Below are positions 48,174 through 56,940 of a stretch of DNA of 64,000 nt, in pieces. The stretch spans positions 33,131 to 97,130 of the forward strand of contig NZ_JBAHUQ010000026.1 in NCBI RefSeq assembly GCF_036689865.1. The letters run 5' to 3'. The notes beneath the pieces were generated by a model, which was not told the origin of the DNA, did no database searches, and saw only the letters and a program-made list of their open reading frames with translations. The position numbers and the translations under genes are program-made. Origin of the DNA: Magnetococcus sp. PR-3 (lineage in GTDB: Bacteria; Pseudomonadota; Magnetococcia; Magnetococcales; Magnetococcaceae). Within the stretch, counting starts at the first letter, position 1. Each line of letters starts with the position of its first letter.

Positions 48174-48210
48174 AAGCGGGATATCTACGAAGATATCCCG
48201 CTTTTCTTTT
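48174..48210 (+). terminator. terminator of the flavoprotein gene
   Basis: The perfect stem AAGCGGGATATC / GATATCCCGCTT with a six-base loop is followed by TTCTTTT. Confidence 0.85.
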
Positions 48211-48666
48211 ACCTAAAACACCCTGGATATAGATAATTTTATACTTAGAAATGGTGTATTTAGCACCTTTTCAGAAACTTTAGCGCTTTGTTTGGTTAAG
48301 TCCTTCCCCCACACGCCGATAACCATAACTCAGGCCCTACGACTGTGCGTCACACAGGCTTTGGGCGTTTTTCATTGATTTCTAATATTAGAATCATCTA
48401 ATGTTATGGATTGATGTATGTCACACTTTTCTTGTTATGTTTTGAAATATTGATCACGTCTCGGCAAGGCGGCTCATGTTTTTCGAAAACAGCGCGTGAA
48501 AAGCTGGCGGTTTCGGAACTTTTGAGTATACTGTTGGCCTTTGATGGGTGGTATTTTTTGTGGTGACGGCATGGCTGGCTGAATGACCACAATAGAGCTT
48601 TTTATGAACAAACAGCTCACTCACCCACGGTTAACCGTTTCGAAACCCAAACATAAGGTGTTGAAC
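48211..48666. other. leader/promoter region of the SCP2-like gene
   Basis: No gene is seen. It contains the sigma-28-like element at 48296-48322, then a hairpin near 48333-48368 (CTGTG/CACAG inside GCCC/GGGC) followed by GTTTTT, which could terminate a short transcript. Confidence 0.4.
48296..48322 (+). promoter_or_regulatory. possible sigma-28 promoter
   Basis: TTAAGTCC, an 11-base spacer, then a perfect GCCGATAA. The -10 matches the FliA consensus fully, while the -35 matches only about five of eight positions. The nearest downstream gene is the SCP2-like gene 345 bases away. Confidence 0.4.
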
Positions 48667-49062
48667 ATGGCTGATCTGTTTTCTGAAGAGTGGATGCAAC
48701 GCTTTGCTGAAGAGTGGAACAAAGAGCCTGAACTGGCTGCTGCATTAGAAAAAATTGGTTTCACCTCCACCATTGCTTACGGCATTGATGGTGATGACGC
48801 CCCCCGTGGCGTATTGGTTGTCGAGAACGGCCAGGCCGTTTCTGGCGCAGCTTTTAATGGTCAAGAGATCAATTGGGACCTGCGTGCTGGCGAAGCAAGC
48901 TGGGAAAAATGGATCAAAAAAGGCCTGGGCACCATGGGTCTGGGTATGGCCTACACCTCCCGCAAGTTGAAGTTCAACGTGGGTGACTATGGCGCCATGA
49001 TCAAGGACCCCCGTATGGCTGGTCCGTTTATTAAGAGCTTTACAGTGATGGGTCGGGTATAA
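48667..49062 (+). CDS. SCP2-like (sterol carrier) small protein
   Basis: A 131-residue cytoplasmic protein that begins MADLFSEEWMQRFAEEWNKE and has an alpha/beta pattern like SCP2-type lipid-binding domains, including a short aliphatic GLGTMGLGMAY helix and a C-terminal FIKSFTVMGRV. The assignment is from the general pattern and is not certain. The frame is open from 48583, but the ATG at 48667 has AAGGTG upstream and fits the family. A long AT-rich leader precedes it, and a strong hairpin follows. Confidence 0.55.
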   Translation: MADLFSEEWMQRFAEEWNKEPELAAALEKIGFTSTIAYGIDGDDAPRGVLVVENGQAVSGAAFNGQEINWDLRAGEASWEKWIKKGLGTMGLGMAYTSRKLKFNVGDYGAMIKDPRMAGPFIKSFTVMGRV

Positions 49063-49092
49063 CCCCACACTTCACTGCACCTGTGTGCATGT

Positions 49093-49124
49093 ATGGCACC
49101 CTGACCGGCTAGTCAGGGTGCCAT
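49093..49124 (+). terminator. strong hairpin after the SCP2-like gene
   Basis: The 13-bp stem ATGGCACCCTGAC / GTCAGGGTGCCAT with a six-base loop has no U-tract, so it could be a transcript-end or stability hairpin. Confidence 0.5.
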
Positions 49125-49260
49125 CATCGCCAGGATGGGTAAGGTAAATTTTTTATGTTTAGACAGGCCAAAGCCTGCGACCAAAAACTTTACCCTACCC
49201 CCTGGATCCAGGCGATCCGCACCATGAATAGTTAAAGAGGGCCGTCATCCTTCTGTTCTA

Positions 49261-49276
49261 TTCATGCAAGCATGAA
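49261..49276. promoter_or_regulatory. inverted repeat TTCATGC-AA-GCATGAA
   Basis: Perfect 7-bp arms with a two-base centre, lying 226-241 bases before the membrane-fusion-protein start. Its symmetry and position suggest a dimeric repressor site. Confidence 0.4.
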
Positions 49277-49359
49277 ACAAATGGGCAGTTTCAAACGTTT
49301 TACTGGTTGCTTATCTATAAAAGAAATGCAATCGAGAGACTTTGACCCATCTTCATGCA

Positions 49360-49374
49360 CTTTACTGTAAAGTC
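49360..49374. promoter_or_regulatory. palindromic operator-like site ACTTTACtGTAAAGT
   Basis: A perfect 7-bp inverted repeat around one central base, upstream of the efflux genes. It is overlapped by a wider AGACTTT/AAAGTCT pair (49338-49344 and 49370-49376). It is compatible with a TetR-like or MarR-like regulator. No such regulator gene is adjacent. Confidence 0.45.
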
Positions 49375-49447
49375 TATGCATCATTCGTCCGATGAATAGA
49401 TTAATGGCAGTACAATAACGATAAAAAAAGAACATATCCGGGAGCGC

Positions 49448-49486
49448 TAATAGGTATACGCAGGAGGCGTATACTTAGACCTATTA
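49448..49486 (+). promoter_or_regulatory. nested inverted repeat just before the RND adaptor gene
   Basis: Outer arms TAATAGGT (49448-49455) and ACCTATTA (49479-49486) enclose inner arms GTATACG and CGTATAC (49454-49460, 49468-49474). It ends only 16 bases before the ATG. It may be an operator or an mRNA hairpin. CAGGAGG, a Shine-Dalgarno-like sequence, sits in the loop. Confidence 0.5.
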
Positions 49487-49501
49487 TTAAGGATGAGGCT
49501 C

Positions 49502-50689
49502 ATGTCGATGAAAAAGCATCTGCCCATGACCCTTCCGGCCGCGCTTCTCGGGTGCTGGATGCTTTCCGCCCCCACTGTACTGGCTGCTGCACCAATGCAT
49601 GCAGGTACGTACAAAACCGTGGTGGTTGGGACGGCTCAAAGTGGTGCACATACCATGCTTGGTGGTACTGTGGTCCCCCTCAAGGAGGTCTCCTTCTCGG
49701 CACAGATGCCTGGTCGAGTGGAGTTTATTGCTGGCGTGGAAGGCAAGTCTTTTGAAAAGGACACCGTATTGGTGGCCCTGGATGAAGATGATTTGTTGGC
49801 TAAGCGCCGTGCAGCCTATGCTCAGTATCTTAAAGCCAAAGCGTCTTTCCGCAACTCCCGTGTGCAATATACCCGTGAGGTCTACTCTGGGTCGCGTATG
49901 GAGTCGGAAAATTCCGGCATGGCCATTCCCAAAATGTTTGACCGCTACATGACGCGTCCCTTCTCGGACATGGTCGGTGCGGACAACTCCGAGGTTACCC
50001 GTCGTGCCCAGATTTGGGACTCCGGCACCCGCATTGATCAAGCACGTGCTCAGATGATGCAGGCGCAGGCAGCTCTTCAAGAACTGGACGCCAAGCTACG
50101 GGACACCCGAACCATTGCCCCATTTAATGGTACCATTGTGCAAAAGCACGTGGAGGTTGGGGATACGGTTCAACCGGGTATGCCGCTTCTTCAATTTGCC
50201 AATATCCGTCACCTTCAAATCAAGGTGGATGTCCCCGCCCGTCTGATGCCTGGCATCAAACCTGGCATGAGCATTCCAGCCCGCCTGGATGTTGGTGGCA
50301 CCTTGATTGAGACCCGCGTGGCTCAGGTCTTCCCCATGGCAGACCCCCAGCGCCACACCGTCACCGTTAAGCTGGACCTGCCAAGCCATGTACCTGGCGG
50401 ACCGGGCATGTATGCGGAAGTGATGATTCCTGATGTGACCAACCCTGGTGAGCAAATTCCGGTTATTCCGGTCAGTGCCATCATTTGGCGCGGAAGTTTA
50501 CCTTCTGTCTATGTCGAGATGAACGGTAAGATGGAACTACGCATGATCCGCCGCGGTGGCAACACCCTGGACGGCAACATGGTTAAAGTTCTATCCGGAC
50601 TACAGGCTGGTGAGAAAATCATCATCAACCCCCCCGGACCAGGAAGTAACTGGAACGCCGGCAGCTCCGGCAAACCAGCGACGCCCTAA
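49502..50689 (+). CDS. RND efflux membrane fusion protein (HlyD/AcrA family)
   Basis: A ~395-residue periplasmic adaptor with a signal peptide (MKKHLPMTLPAALLGCWML, cleaved near VLAAAPM). The lipoyl halves are seen in GRVEFIAGVEGKSFEKDTVL and TIAPFNGTIVQKHVEVGDTV, separated by a helical hairpin, and followed by beta-barrel segments and VIPVSAIIWRGSLPSVYVEM. It links an inner-membrane RND pump to an outer-membrane channel. ATGs at 49493, 49502 and 49508 are possible, and GAGG/AAGGA support the last two. A terminator separates it from the pump gene, and no TolC-like gene is nearby. Confidence 0.85.
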   Translation: MSMKKHLPMTLPAALLGCWMLSAPTVLAAAPMHAGTYKTVVVGTAQSGAHTMLGGTVVPLKEVSFSAQMPGRVEFIAGVEGKSFEKDTVLVALDEDDLLAKRRAAYAQYLKAKASFRNSRVQYTREVYSGSRMESENSGMAIPKMFDRYMTRPFSDMVGADNSEVTRRAQIWDSGTRIDQARAQMMQAQAALQELDAKLRDTRTIAPFNGTIVQKHVEVGDTVQPGMPLLQFANIRHLQIKVDVPARLMPGIKPGMSIPARLDVGGTLIETRVAQVFPMADPQRHTVTVKLDLPSHVPGGPGMYAEVMIPDVTNPGEQIPVIPVSAIIWRGSLPSVYVEMNGKMELRMIRRGGNTLDGNMVKVLSGLQAGEKIIINPPGPGSNWNAGSSGKPATP

Positions 50690-50701
50690 GCGCACGGATA
50701 C

Positions 50702-50735
50702 AACGGCATACGGGGCAACCCGTATGCCGTTTTCC
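50702..50735 (+). terminator. terminator between adaptor and pump genes
   Basis: The perfect 13-bp stem AACGGCATACGGG / CCCGTATGCCGTT with a GCAA loop leads into TT and CCCGTTT. It should at least reduce read-through into the pump gene. Confidence 0.7.
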
Positions 50736-51247
50736 CGTTTGAAGAACCGCAAACAATGCAAGACCGAACACCCCTACTGTTAAGTCTCAGTTTAAGCATA
50801 GTTGGTTTATAACGACCTACGTTTAGACGGACACTTAAAAGAAACAAGTAAAAGAAGGTGTATTTAAAGCACCTCTATAGGACCACCCAAGAATAAGGTG
50901 GCCAAGACGAATCAACGGACACAAGAACAACGGGCCTTCCTCTCGAGCAATGCCCATCAGTATGCCGTGGTTAACTAAACCACAGCTGACTTTAAAGGGT
51001 GGTTACCGGTTTCCGGCACTCCCTTTTTATGTAGTCGTACCGAAGTAAAACCAACGCTTGAACCCGGTGTCTCATGTGATCCATGGGCAATACGGGTAAT
51101 ATCCACCTTGCCACCACTTTTGGTGCAGGGTATGAGCTTGGATTGGCCGTTCGCCACGTCGACGGGTAGGCCAATCTTGCGTCTCGTTAGGCTGGGTTGG
51201 GGAAGACCCCCCTCCCCCCTTCCATACGGGACATTGGCAGCGATACT
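50736..51247. other. gene-free stretch before the RND pump
   Basis: No credible gene is seen. Two overlapping 60-codon minus-strand frames near 50975-51174 lack ribosome sites and family character. It presumably carries a separate promoter for the pump. Confidence 0.4.
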
Positions 51248-54200
51248 ATGGGATCAAAGATGATGCAATCTGATCAAATGGGACACGATAAAGATACCGC
51301 CAACCCCTCCTCTGACCATGCCTTGGGCATTGCCGGTGGAATGGCCAAATCATTTATCCATTCGCCCCTCTCTCCGCTGTTTCTGATCGCCTGTCTTGCG
51401 ATGGGTGTGATGGGACTGATCCTCACCCCTCGCCAGGAGGACCCGCAGATCTCGGTCCCCATGGTAGATATCTTCGTGCAGTACTCCGGGGCCTCTTCCG
51501 ACCAGGTTGAGACACTGGTGGCCGATCCTCTTGAGCGGATCATGAGCGAACTGCACGGGGTAAAACATGTCTACTCAGCGTCCATGCGCGGCCAAGCCAT
51601 GGTTACGGTTGAGTTTGATGTGGGGCAGGATATGGAGGAGTCCCTGGTCAAGCTCTATGACCGTCTGCACTCCAATATGGATAAAATTCCTCCTGGTGTG
51701 CCACAACCGCTGGTCAAACCTCGTGCTGTGGACGATGTACCCATCGTCGCATTAACCCTATGGTCTGAACAGGTTGATGATGCCTATCTGCGTATTCTGG
51801 CCATGGATATGCTGCAGCAGCTTAATGAAGTTCCTGATACCAGCCAGGGTGGTGTGATCGGCGGCCGTAGTGAGCAGATCCGGGTTGAGGTTTATCCTGA
51901 GCGTCTCTCTGGTCACCATATCAGCCTGGATCAAATTGCCCAGACCATCAGCTCCGCCAACAGTGAAAAAGAGGTTGGATCTTCTGAGTCTGGTGATACA
52001 GGTTACCGCGTTTATACCGGCTCTTTTTTAAAGAGTGCTGAAGATATTAAACGTCTGGTGGTTGGTACCCGTCAAAATGTCCCTGTTTATATTAGTGACG
52101 TTGCGCGTGTTTTCAGCGGCCCAGCAGAGACCAAACAGCTGGTCAATTACTACACAGGCACCTCTAAAGCAGAGGGCCTGCCTGAGGCCAATGGTGCCTC
52201 TGCGGTGACCATCTATATCGCCAAGAAAAAAGGGTCCAATGGTGTCACCGTTGCCAACGGTCTTTTGGCCAAAGTAGAAGAGCTGAAGAGAACCCTAATT
52301 CCTGCCAACGTCAATGTTTCGGTCACACGAAACTACGGTCAGACAGCCAACGAAAAAGTAAACGACCTGCTGTTCAAACTGTTTATTGCCACCATGGCCG
52401 TTACCGTCTTGATCTGGTTCTTCCTGGGTTTGCGCCCGGCCATTGTGACATTGATCGTGATCCCTGTTGTGATCTTGATGACGGTCTTCTCCGCTTGGCT
52501 TATGGGTTACACCATTGACCGGGTATCCCTGTTTGCCTTGATCTTCTCCATCGGTATTTTGGTCGATGACGCCATCGTGGTGGTGGAGAATATCTATCGA
52601 CGTTGGCTATTGGATGGCAAAACCGACTCCGATATCTCCGTTGATGCGGTGCGTGAAGTGGGTAATCCCACCATTTTGGCAACCTTTACCGTGATCGCGG
52701 CATTGATCCCCATGGGTGCTGTACGGGGTATGATGGGTCCTTATATGGAACCGATCCCTGCCCTGGGCTCGGTGGCCATGATCTTCTCGCTGTTTGCCGC
52801 CTTTATCTTCACTCCATGGCTGGCCCAGCGTTTAAAGCCCTCTATGACCAACCTGGAACGTCATGCCAAGAAAGAGCACCGTCAAGCCGAAAAGATGGAG
52901 CGCTTCTTCTACTGGCTGATCCCCCAATTCATTGAAAGCCGCTTTAAAGGTATGGCTTTTTTGGGTGGCTTAATCGTGGTGTTCTTTGCCTTCTGTGCCA
53001 TGTTCTACACCACCCATGTGACGGTGAAGATCCTGCCATTGGACAACAAGCCTGAGTTTAATGTGGTGATCAACATGCCAGAGGGTACGGCACTGTTTAA
53101 AACCGCCAACCTGACCCAGCAGTTGACCCAGACCATTCGTGAAAATGTCCCTGAAGTAACGGCGCTGCAGTCCTATGTAGGTACCGCCTCGCCCTATAAC
53201 TTTAACGGCTTGGTTCGCCACTACTATCTGCGTAAGGAGTCCTGGCAGTCTGATATTCAGGTGCAGTTGATCCATAAATCCTTACGTGAGAAGACCTCAC
53301 ACGACATCGCCGTACAGGTCCGTGACCTACTGACCCCTATGGCCCATGCTCAGGGTGGTAAAGTACAGATTGTTGAAATGCCTCCTGGCCCACCTGTACT
53401 CCAGTCGGTTGTGGCTGAAGTAACCGGACCTACCGCAGAGGTACGCCGTCAGGTAGCTCGGGATCTGGAGCAGATGTTTAAACGCTCCGAGAGTATTGTG
53501 GATGTCGACACCTTCATTCAGGATGACTATGAGGTGTGGCGTTTTGAGGTTGATACTGAAAAAGCCGTACGTCGTGGTATCTCTGTAGACAGCATTAATC
53601 GCAACCTGGGCATGGCCATGGGCGGCCATAAACTGGGGGATATCAAGCGCGGTTCCGTCCTGGAGCCAACCTTTATCGTCCTGCAGGTACCTTTGGAAGT
53701 ACGGGCCCAAATCGCCAGCTTGTCCGATCTGCCGGTACAGACCTCCACAGGCCGTACCATTCCGTTGGGCGAACTGGGTCGCTTTGTCAAGACCAGCCAG
53801 GATCCCGTCATCTATCATAAAGACCTACGCCCTGTTGAGTATGTGACAGGTGAAGTAACCGGTCGTTTAGATGCCCCAATCTATGGTATGTCGGATATTG
53901 AAGGCATGCTCAAAGATTACACCTCTCCCGATGGTGTTAAGATTGCCGGCACCTATCTTGGTCCCCCAGACACTTACAGCAAGAGTGGTTTTGAGTGGAC
54001 CGGTGAGTGGACCGTAACCTATGAAACCTTCCGCGATATGGGTATCGCCTTTGGTGTGGCCCTTCTGTTTATCTACGCCTTAGTGGTGGGGATGTTTAAA
54101 AACTTCACCTTGCCTGCCATCATCATGGCGCCTATTCCTCTGACCCTGATGGGGATTATCCCTGGTCACTGGATTATGGATGCCAAGTTTACGGCAACTT

Positions 54201-55186
54201 CGATGATCGGGTTTATCGCACTGGCTGGTATTATTGTGCGGAACTCCATTCTACTGGTGGACTTTGCTCAGGAAGAGATTCTTAAAGGTACTTCCGTTCA
54301 GGATGCTGTGATCCTCTCCTGTAAAGCCCGGACCCGTCCGATCGTCATTACGGCATTGGCCCTGGTCGCGGGTTCCAGTGTGATCTTGAGTGACTATATC
54401 TTCCAGGGTATGGCCATCTCCTTGCTGGCGGGTGCATTGGTCTCAACCGTACTGACCTTGGTGGTTATCCCCTTGGGTTGTGTGAGTGCATCCTGGGCCT
54501 TTAAACGTCCAGAGGCTGATCTGGTACCGGCGCAATTTGAACCGGCCCCGCTACCCCACACCCCCATGAGCCCCCCTGCAGCGTCTGAAGCTCAGACCAC
54601 TGCTGAGAAAGCGGCACCACAGGAGAAGGCTGCTACCGCGGAAGCCAAAACACCTGAGCCCGTAGCTGAAGAGCCCCCGGCTGAGGTAGAAGCTAAGACC
54701 GAAACTGCGGAAGAGAAGACAGAAGCTGAAGCGCCTGCGGCTAAAAAGCCAGCTCCGCGCAAACGGGTTGTGGCGAAAAAGTCAGCCCCAGCGGCCAAAA
54801 AGGAAACGACCACCAAAGCAGCGCCCAAAAAGCGTGTAACCGCGACCCGTAAAACCACCGCAACCAAGGCGGACGCTACGGGGGAAGAGAAGCCTAAACC
54901 AACCCGTAAACGGGCAACGGTTACCCGTAAGACCGCGGCCAAACCCGAAGCAGAGGTCGCCGCAGAGAAAACTGAGAGCAAGCCAGAGCCTAAAAAGCGT
55001 GCACCACGTAAAACCGCCGCTCAGAAAAAGGCTGAAGAACAGAAGACACAAGCAGATCTGGAAGCTCAAGATAATGTCGCCATTCCAGAACCTGTTAAGC
55101 CTGAGGCTTCTGGAGATGACGAAAACACCGAAACCACCCGTGGTGGTGGTCGTGGCAAGCGCCGCGGCATCCGCCTGAAAACCTGA
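51248..55186 (+). CDS. RND efflux pump with long basic Ala/Lys/Pro C-terminal tail
   Basis: A 1312-residue inner-membrane proton-driven exporter. The core (residues about 30-1095) has the RND layout: an N-terminal helix, two large periplasmic loops and twelve membrane helices. Proton-relay Asp-Asp is in GILVDDAIVVVEN. The metal-type signatures of CusA are not evident, so a drug- or lipid-type pump is more likely. After the last helix a ~215-residue tail of Ala, Lys, Pro, Glu and Thr follows (nt ~54530-55183), with repeated PKKR/RKTA/PAAKK units like histone H1 and an RGG-type end GGGRGKRRG. This tail faces the cytoplasm. The ATG at 51248 is a guess: a TTG at 51197 is also possible. It is followed 13 bases later by a secreted protein gene. 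Confidence 0.85.
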   Translation: MGSKMMQSDQMGHDKDTANPSSDHALGIAGGMAKSFIHSPLSPLFLIACLAMGVMGLILTPRQEDPQISVPMVDIFVQYSGASSDQVETLVADPLERIMSELHGVKHVYSASMRGQAMVTVEFDVGQDMEESLVKLYDRLHSNMDKIPPGVPQPLVKPRAVDDVPIVALTLWSEQVDDAYLRILAMDMLQQLNEVPDTSQGGVIGGRSEQIRVEVYPERLSGHHISLDQIAQTISSANSEKEVGSSESGDTGYRVYTGSFLKSAEDIKRLVVGTRQNVPVYISDVARVFSGPAETKQLVNYYTGTSKAEGLPEANGASAVTIYIAKKKGSNGVTVANGLLAKVEELKRTLIPANVNVSVTRNYGQTANEKVNDLLFKLFIATMAVTVLIWFFLGLRPAIVTLIVIPVVILMTVFSAWLMGYTIDRVSLFALIFSIGILVDDAIVVVENIYRRWLLDGKTDSDISVDAVREVGNPTILATFTVIAALIPMGAVRGMMGPYMEPIPALGSVAMIFSLFAAFIFTPWLAQRLKPSMTNLERHAKKEHRQAEKMERFFYWLIPQFIESRFKGMAFLGGLIVVFFAFCAMFYTTHVTVKILPLDNKPEFNVVINMPEGTALFKTANLTQQLTQTIRENVPEVTALQSYVGTASPYNFNGLVRHYYLRKESWQSDIQVQLIHKSLREKTSHDIAVQVRDLLTPMAHAQGGKVQIVEMPPGPPVLQSVVAEVTGPTAEVRRQVARDLEQMFKRSESIVDVDTFIQDDYEVWRFEVDTEKAVRRGISVDSINRNLGMAMGGHKLGDIKRGSVLEPTFIVLQVPLEVRAQIASLSDLPVQTSTGRTIPLGELGRFVKTSQDPVIYHKDLRPVEYVTGEVTGRLDAPIYGMSDIEGMLKDYTSPDGVKIAGTYLGPPDTYSKSGFEWTGEWTVTYETFRDMGIAFGVALLFIYALVVGMFKNFTLPAIIMAPIPLTLMGIIPGHWIMDAKFTATSMIGFIALAGIIVRNSILLVDFAQEEILKGTSVQDAVILSCKARTRPIVITALALVAGSSVILSDYIFQGMAISLLAGALVSTVLTLVVIPLGCVSASWAFKRPEADLVPAQFEPAPLPHTPMSPPAASEAQTTAEKAAPQEKAATAEAKTPEPVAEEPPAEVEAKTETAEEKTEAEAPAAKKPAPRKRVVAKKSAPAAKKETTTKAAPKKRVTATRKTTATKADATGEEKPKPTRKRATVTRKTAAKPEAEVAAEKTESKPEPKKRAPRKTAAQKKAEEQKTQADLEAQDNVAIPEPVKPEASGDDENTETTRGGGRGKRRGIRLKT

Positions 55187-55199
55187 TCAGGAGCCGCCC

Positions 55200-56168
55200 A
55201 TGTTGGCCGTTGTTAGGGTATTCAGAGTGCATCAAGGTCACACCTACCGCAGCAGGCTACTTGGCCTTGCTTTAGGGGTCGGCGTCGCCACATTCTCTGT
55301 GGGCGCACACGCCATGGATTGGGGTGACTTTGGTGGTAATCCATGGCGATATAGTTGGGGTGGAATGCCTGGTGGTATGCCCGGTGGCTTTGGTGGAATG
55401 CCTGGTGGTATGCCCGGTGGCTTTGGGATGAACAACCCCATGGATCGCATGATGGATGATTTCAATCCTGGTGAGATGTTTGATAAGGATCGGGATCGGG
55501 GTCGGGATCGCCGGGATCGGGATAACTGGATGGATCGTTTCACCCCAGATCGTTGGATGGGGGAGAAACGTCGTGACCGTCGCCAGGATGATTCACGGGA
55601 TTATGAGCGTGGGCGCTATGGTGACTCCTATTATGGTTCCCGTGGCTATCAAGATCCTTTAGATTATCCAGATAACCGCTATGATCGTGCACGACGGGGC
55701 TATGACCGGGGCTATGATGAGCGCCGCTACACCCCACCACCTGCAGGGTTTGATGATCGGGGCTACTCAGAACGTCGGTATGACCGCTACCCTGAAAGCC
55801 GGAATGATCGTGGCGGGTATAACCCAAGCCCGGAACCACCGAGCTATGGTTATTACCCCAAACATCAATCGGAACCGGTAGACCGGGGCAATTATGGCGG
55901 GTATGATCGCTACCCGGATCAAGGGTCAGGGTATCGTTCACAATCCCCACAGGGTTATGGCGCCCCCCAACAAAGCCCCTATGATCGCCAAGGAACATCT
56001 GGTTACGTACCCAGTGCAAACCCGACCTTACCAGGAAACTGGCCGAGTGGATCAGGGCGTAACAACAGCAGTAGCTGGTCCTCGCAACCATCGACCGGCA
56101 CCTATTCGAGAGGTTCGGGGAATCCCCCACCCTCTTCAAGACTCCAATACAATGGGGTCAACAGATAA
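55200..56168 (+). CDS. exported low-complexity protein rich in Gly, Arg, Asp and Tyr
   Basis: A 322-residue protein with a signal peptide (hydrophobic stretch LLGLALGVGVATF, cleaved near AHA). The mature part begins with Met-Pro-Gly-Gly repeats, followed by Arg/Asp-rich segments (DRGRDRRDRDNW), then Tyr/Arg/Pro repeats (RRYTPPPAGFDDRGYSERRY). No cysteine is evident in the mature region. AGGAG sits six bases before the ATG. It lies 13 bases after the RND gene, so it is likely co-transcribed. It belongs to a run of three such proteins upstream of the sulfur-globule-like genes. An extracellular or globule-surface structural role is inferred. Confidence 0.7.
   Translation: MLAVVRVFRVHQGHTYRSRLLGLALGVGVATFSVGAHAMDWGDFGGNPWRYSWGGMPGGMPGGFGGMPGGMPGGFGMNNPMDRMMDDFNPGEMFDKDRDRGRDRRDRDNWMDRFTPDRWMGEKRRDRRQDDSRDYERGRYGDSYYGSRGYQDPLDYPDNRYDRARRGYDRGYDERRYTPPPAGFDDRGYSERRYDRYPESRNDRGGYNPSPEPPSYGYYPKHQSEPVDRGNYGGYDRYPDQGSGYRSQSPQGYGAPQQSPYDRQGTSGYVPSANPTLPGNWPSGSGRNNSSSWSSQPSTGTYSRGSGNPPPSSRLQYNGVNR
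55359..55424 (+). repeat. 33-base tandem duplication (Met-Pro-Gly-Gly unit)
   Basis: Two exact copies of 33 bases (55359-55391 and 55392-55424) encode an 11-residue Gly/Met/Pro unit, suggesting recent slippage in the gene. Confidence 0.9.
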
Positions 56169-56299
56169 GCGTTTGACGAACCGTGGGGGGGAGACAGCGC
56201 ATTTGGCAGGTATCTGTTCAATTTAAGCATGGCGCGCACACCCTTAAGGCATGCGTGCGAAAAGCCAAATTTGACAGAGCCTGCACATGGAGGATCGTC

Positions 56300-56911
56300 A
56301 TGAGGACTGTTTTTAGCCGTATTCACCTCACCGTTGCAGCATCCCTGGGTATGGCCGTCATCCTGTCTACACCCGTGTTTGCTCAGAGCAGCAGTAGTTG
56401 GAATCAGCCTCCCCGTGAGGCTTATGACAGCTCCAACCGTGGATATACCCAGACCCAACCCCAGCAGGGTCGCAGTTGGGGGCATCTGCCTAATCGCCAA
56501 GATCAGTCATCCCGCTATGGCAGTGGCTATTACGACAGCCCTACCCCACCGAACTACAATCACCGCCGCCCCTGGGGTGAAGTACCCTTACGTCAAAAAG
56601 AGGTTTATCGGCCTAGAGCTGAAGAACGCGATCAGCGTTTTGATCACAACCGTCCTTCACGCTGGGATGAAGACCGTTACCAACGTGAACGCTGGCGTCA
56701 TTCACGACAGACACGGGATCGGTATGAAGACCGTCGCTGGAGAGACCGTCGCCATCATGATTGGGATGGTGGCTTTTCCCAGAATCCCTGGGATACCACT
56801 TTTGGTCGAGAACGAGGCCCCTTTTCACCCTGGAGTCTGGATTCTTATGGAGAGTCCCGCCCTTCTTATGACCCTTGGGCCACGCCCAATGTGGAAGGCA
56901 GTTTTCGTTGA
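56300..56911 (+). CDS. exported Arg/Trp/Tyr-rich low-complexity protein
   Basis: A 203-residue protein with a signal peptide (SRIHLTVAASLGMAVILSTP, cleaved near VFAQ). The mature part is rich in Arg, Trp, Asp, Tyr and Ser (RYEDRRWRDRRHHDWDGG) with no recognisable domain. A strong GGAGG is six bases before the ATG. The frame is open further upstream, but the signal peptide starts here. It is similar in style to its neighbours and probably shares their role. The next gene begins 29 bases after its stop. Confidence 0.65.
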   Translation: MRTVFSRIHLTVAASLGMAVILSTPVFAQSSSSWNQPPREAYDSSNRGYTQTQPQQGRSWGHLPNRQDQSSRYGSGYYDSPTPPNYNHRRPWGEVPLRQKEVYRPRAEERDQRFDHNRPSRWDEDRYQRERWRHSRQTRDRYEDRRWRDRRHHDWDGGFSQNPWDTTFGRERGPFSPWSLDSYGESRPSYDPWATPNVEGSFR

Positions 56912-56940
56912 TTCCTAAATCCACTGGGTTGGAAGATGGT

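Noticed and set aside
48404..48592. 62-codon minus-strand frame
   Set aside because: No ribosome site or protein-like pattern. It overlaps the leader of the SCP2-like gene.
55540..56139. 199-codon minus-strand frame opposite the Gly/Arg-rich protein
   Set aside because: It is a mirror of the repetitive plus-strand codons. His/Ser/Asn-rich with no signal peptide or ribosome site.
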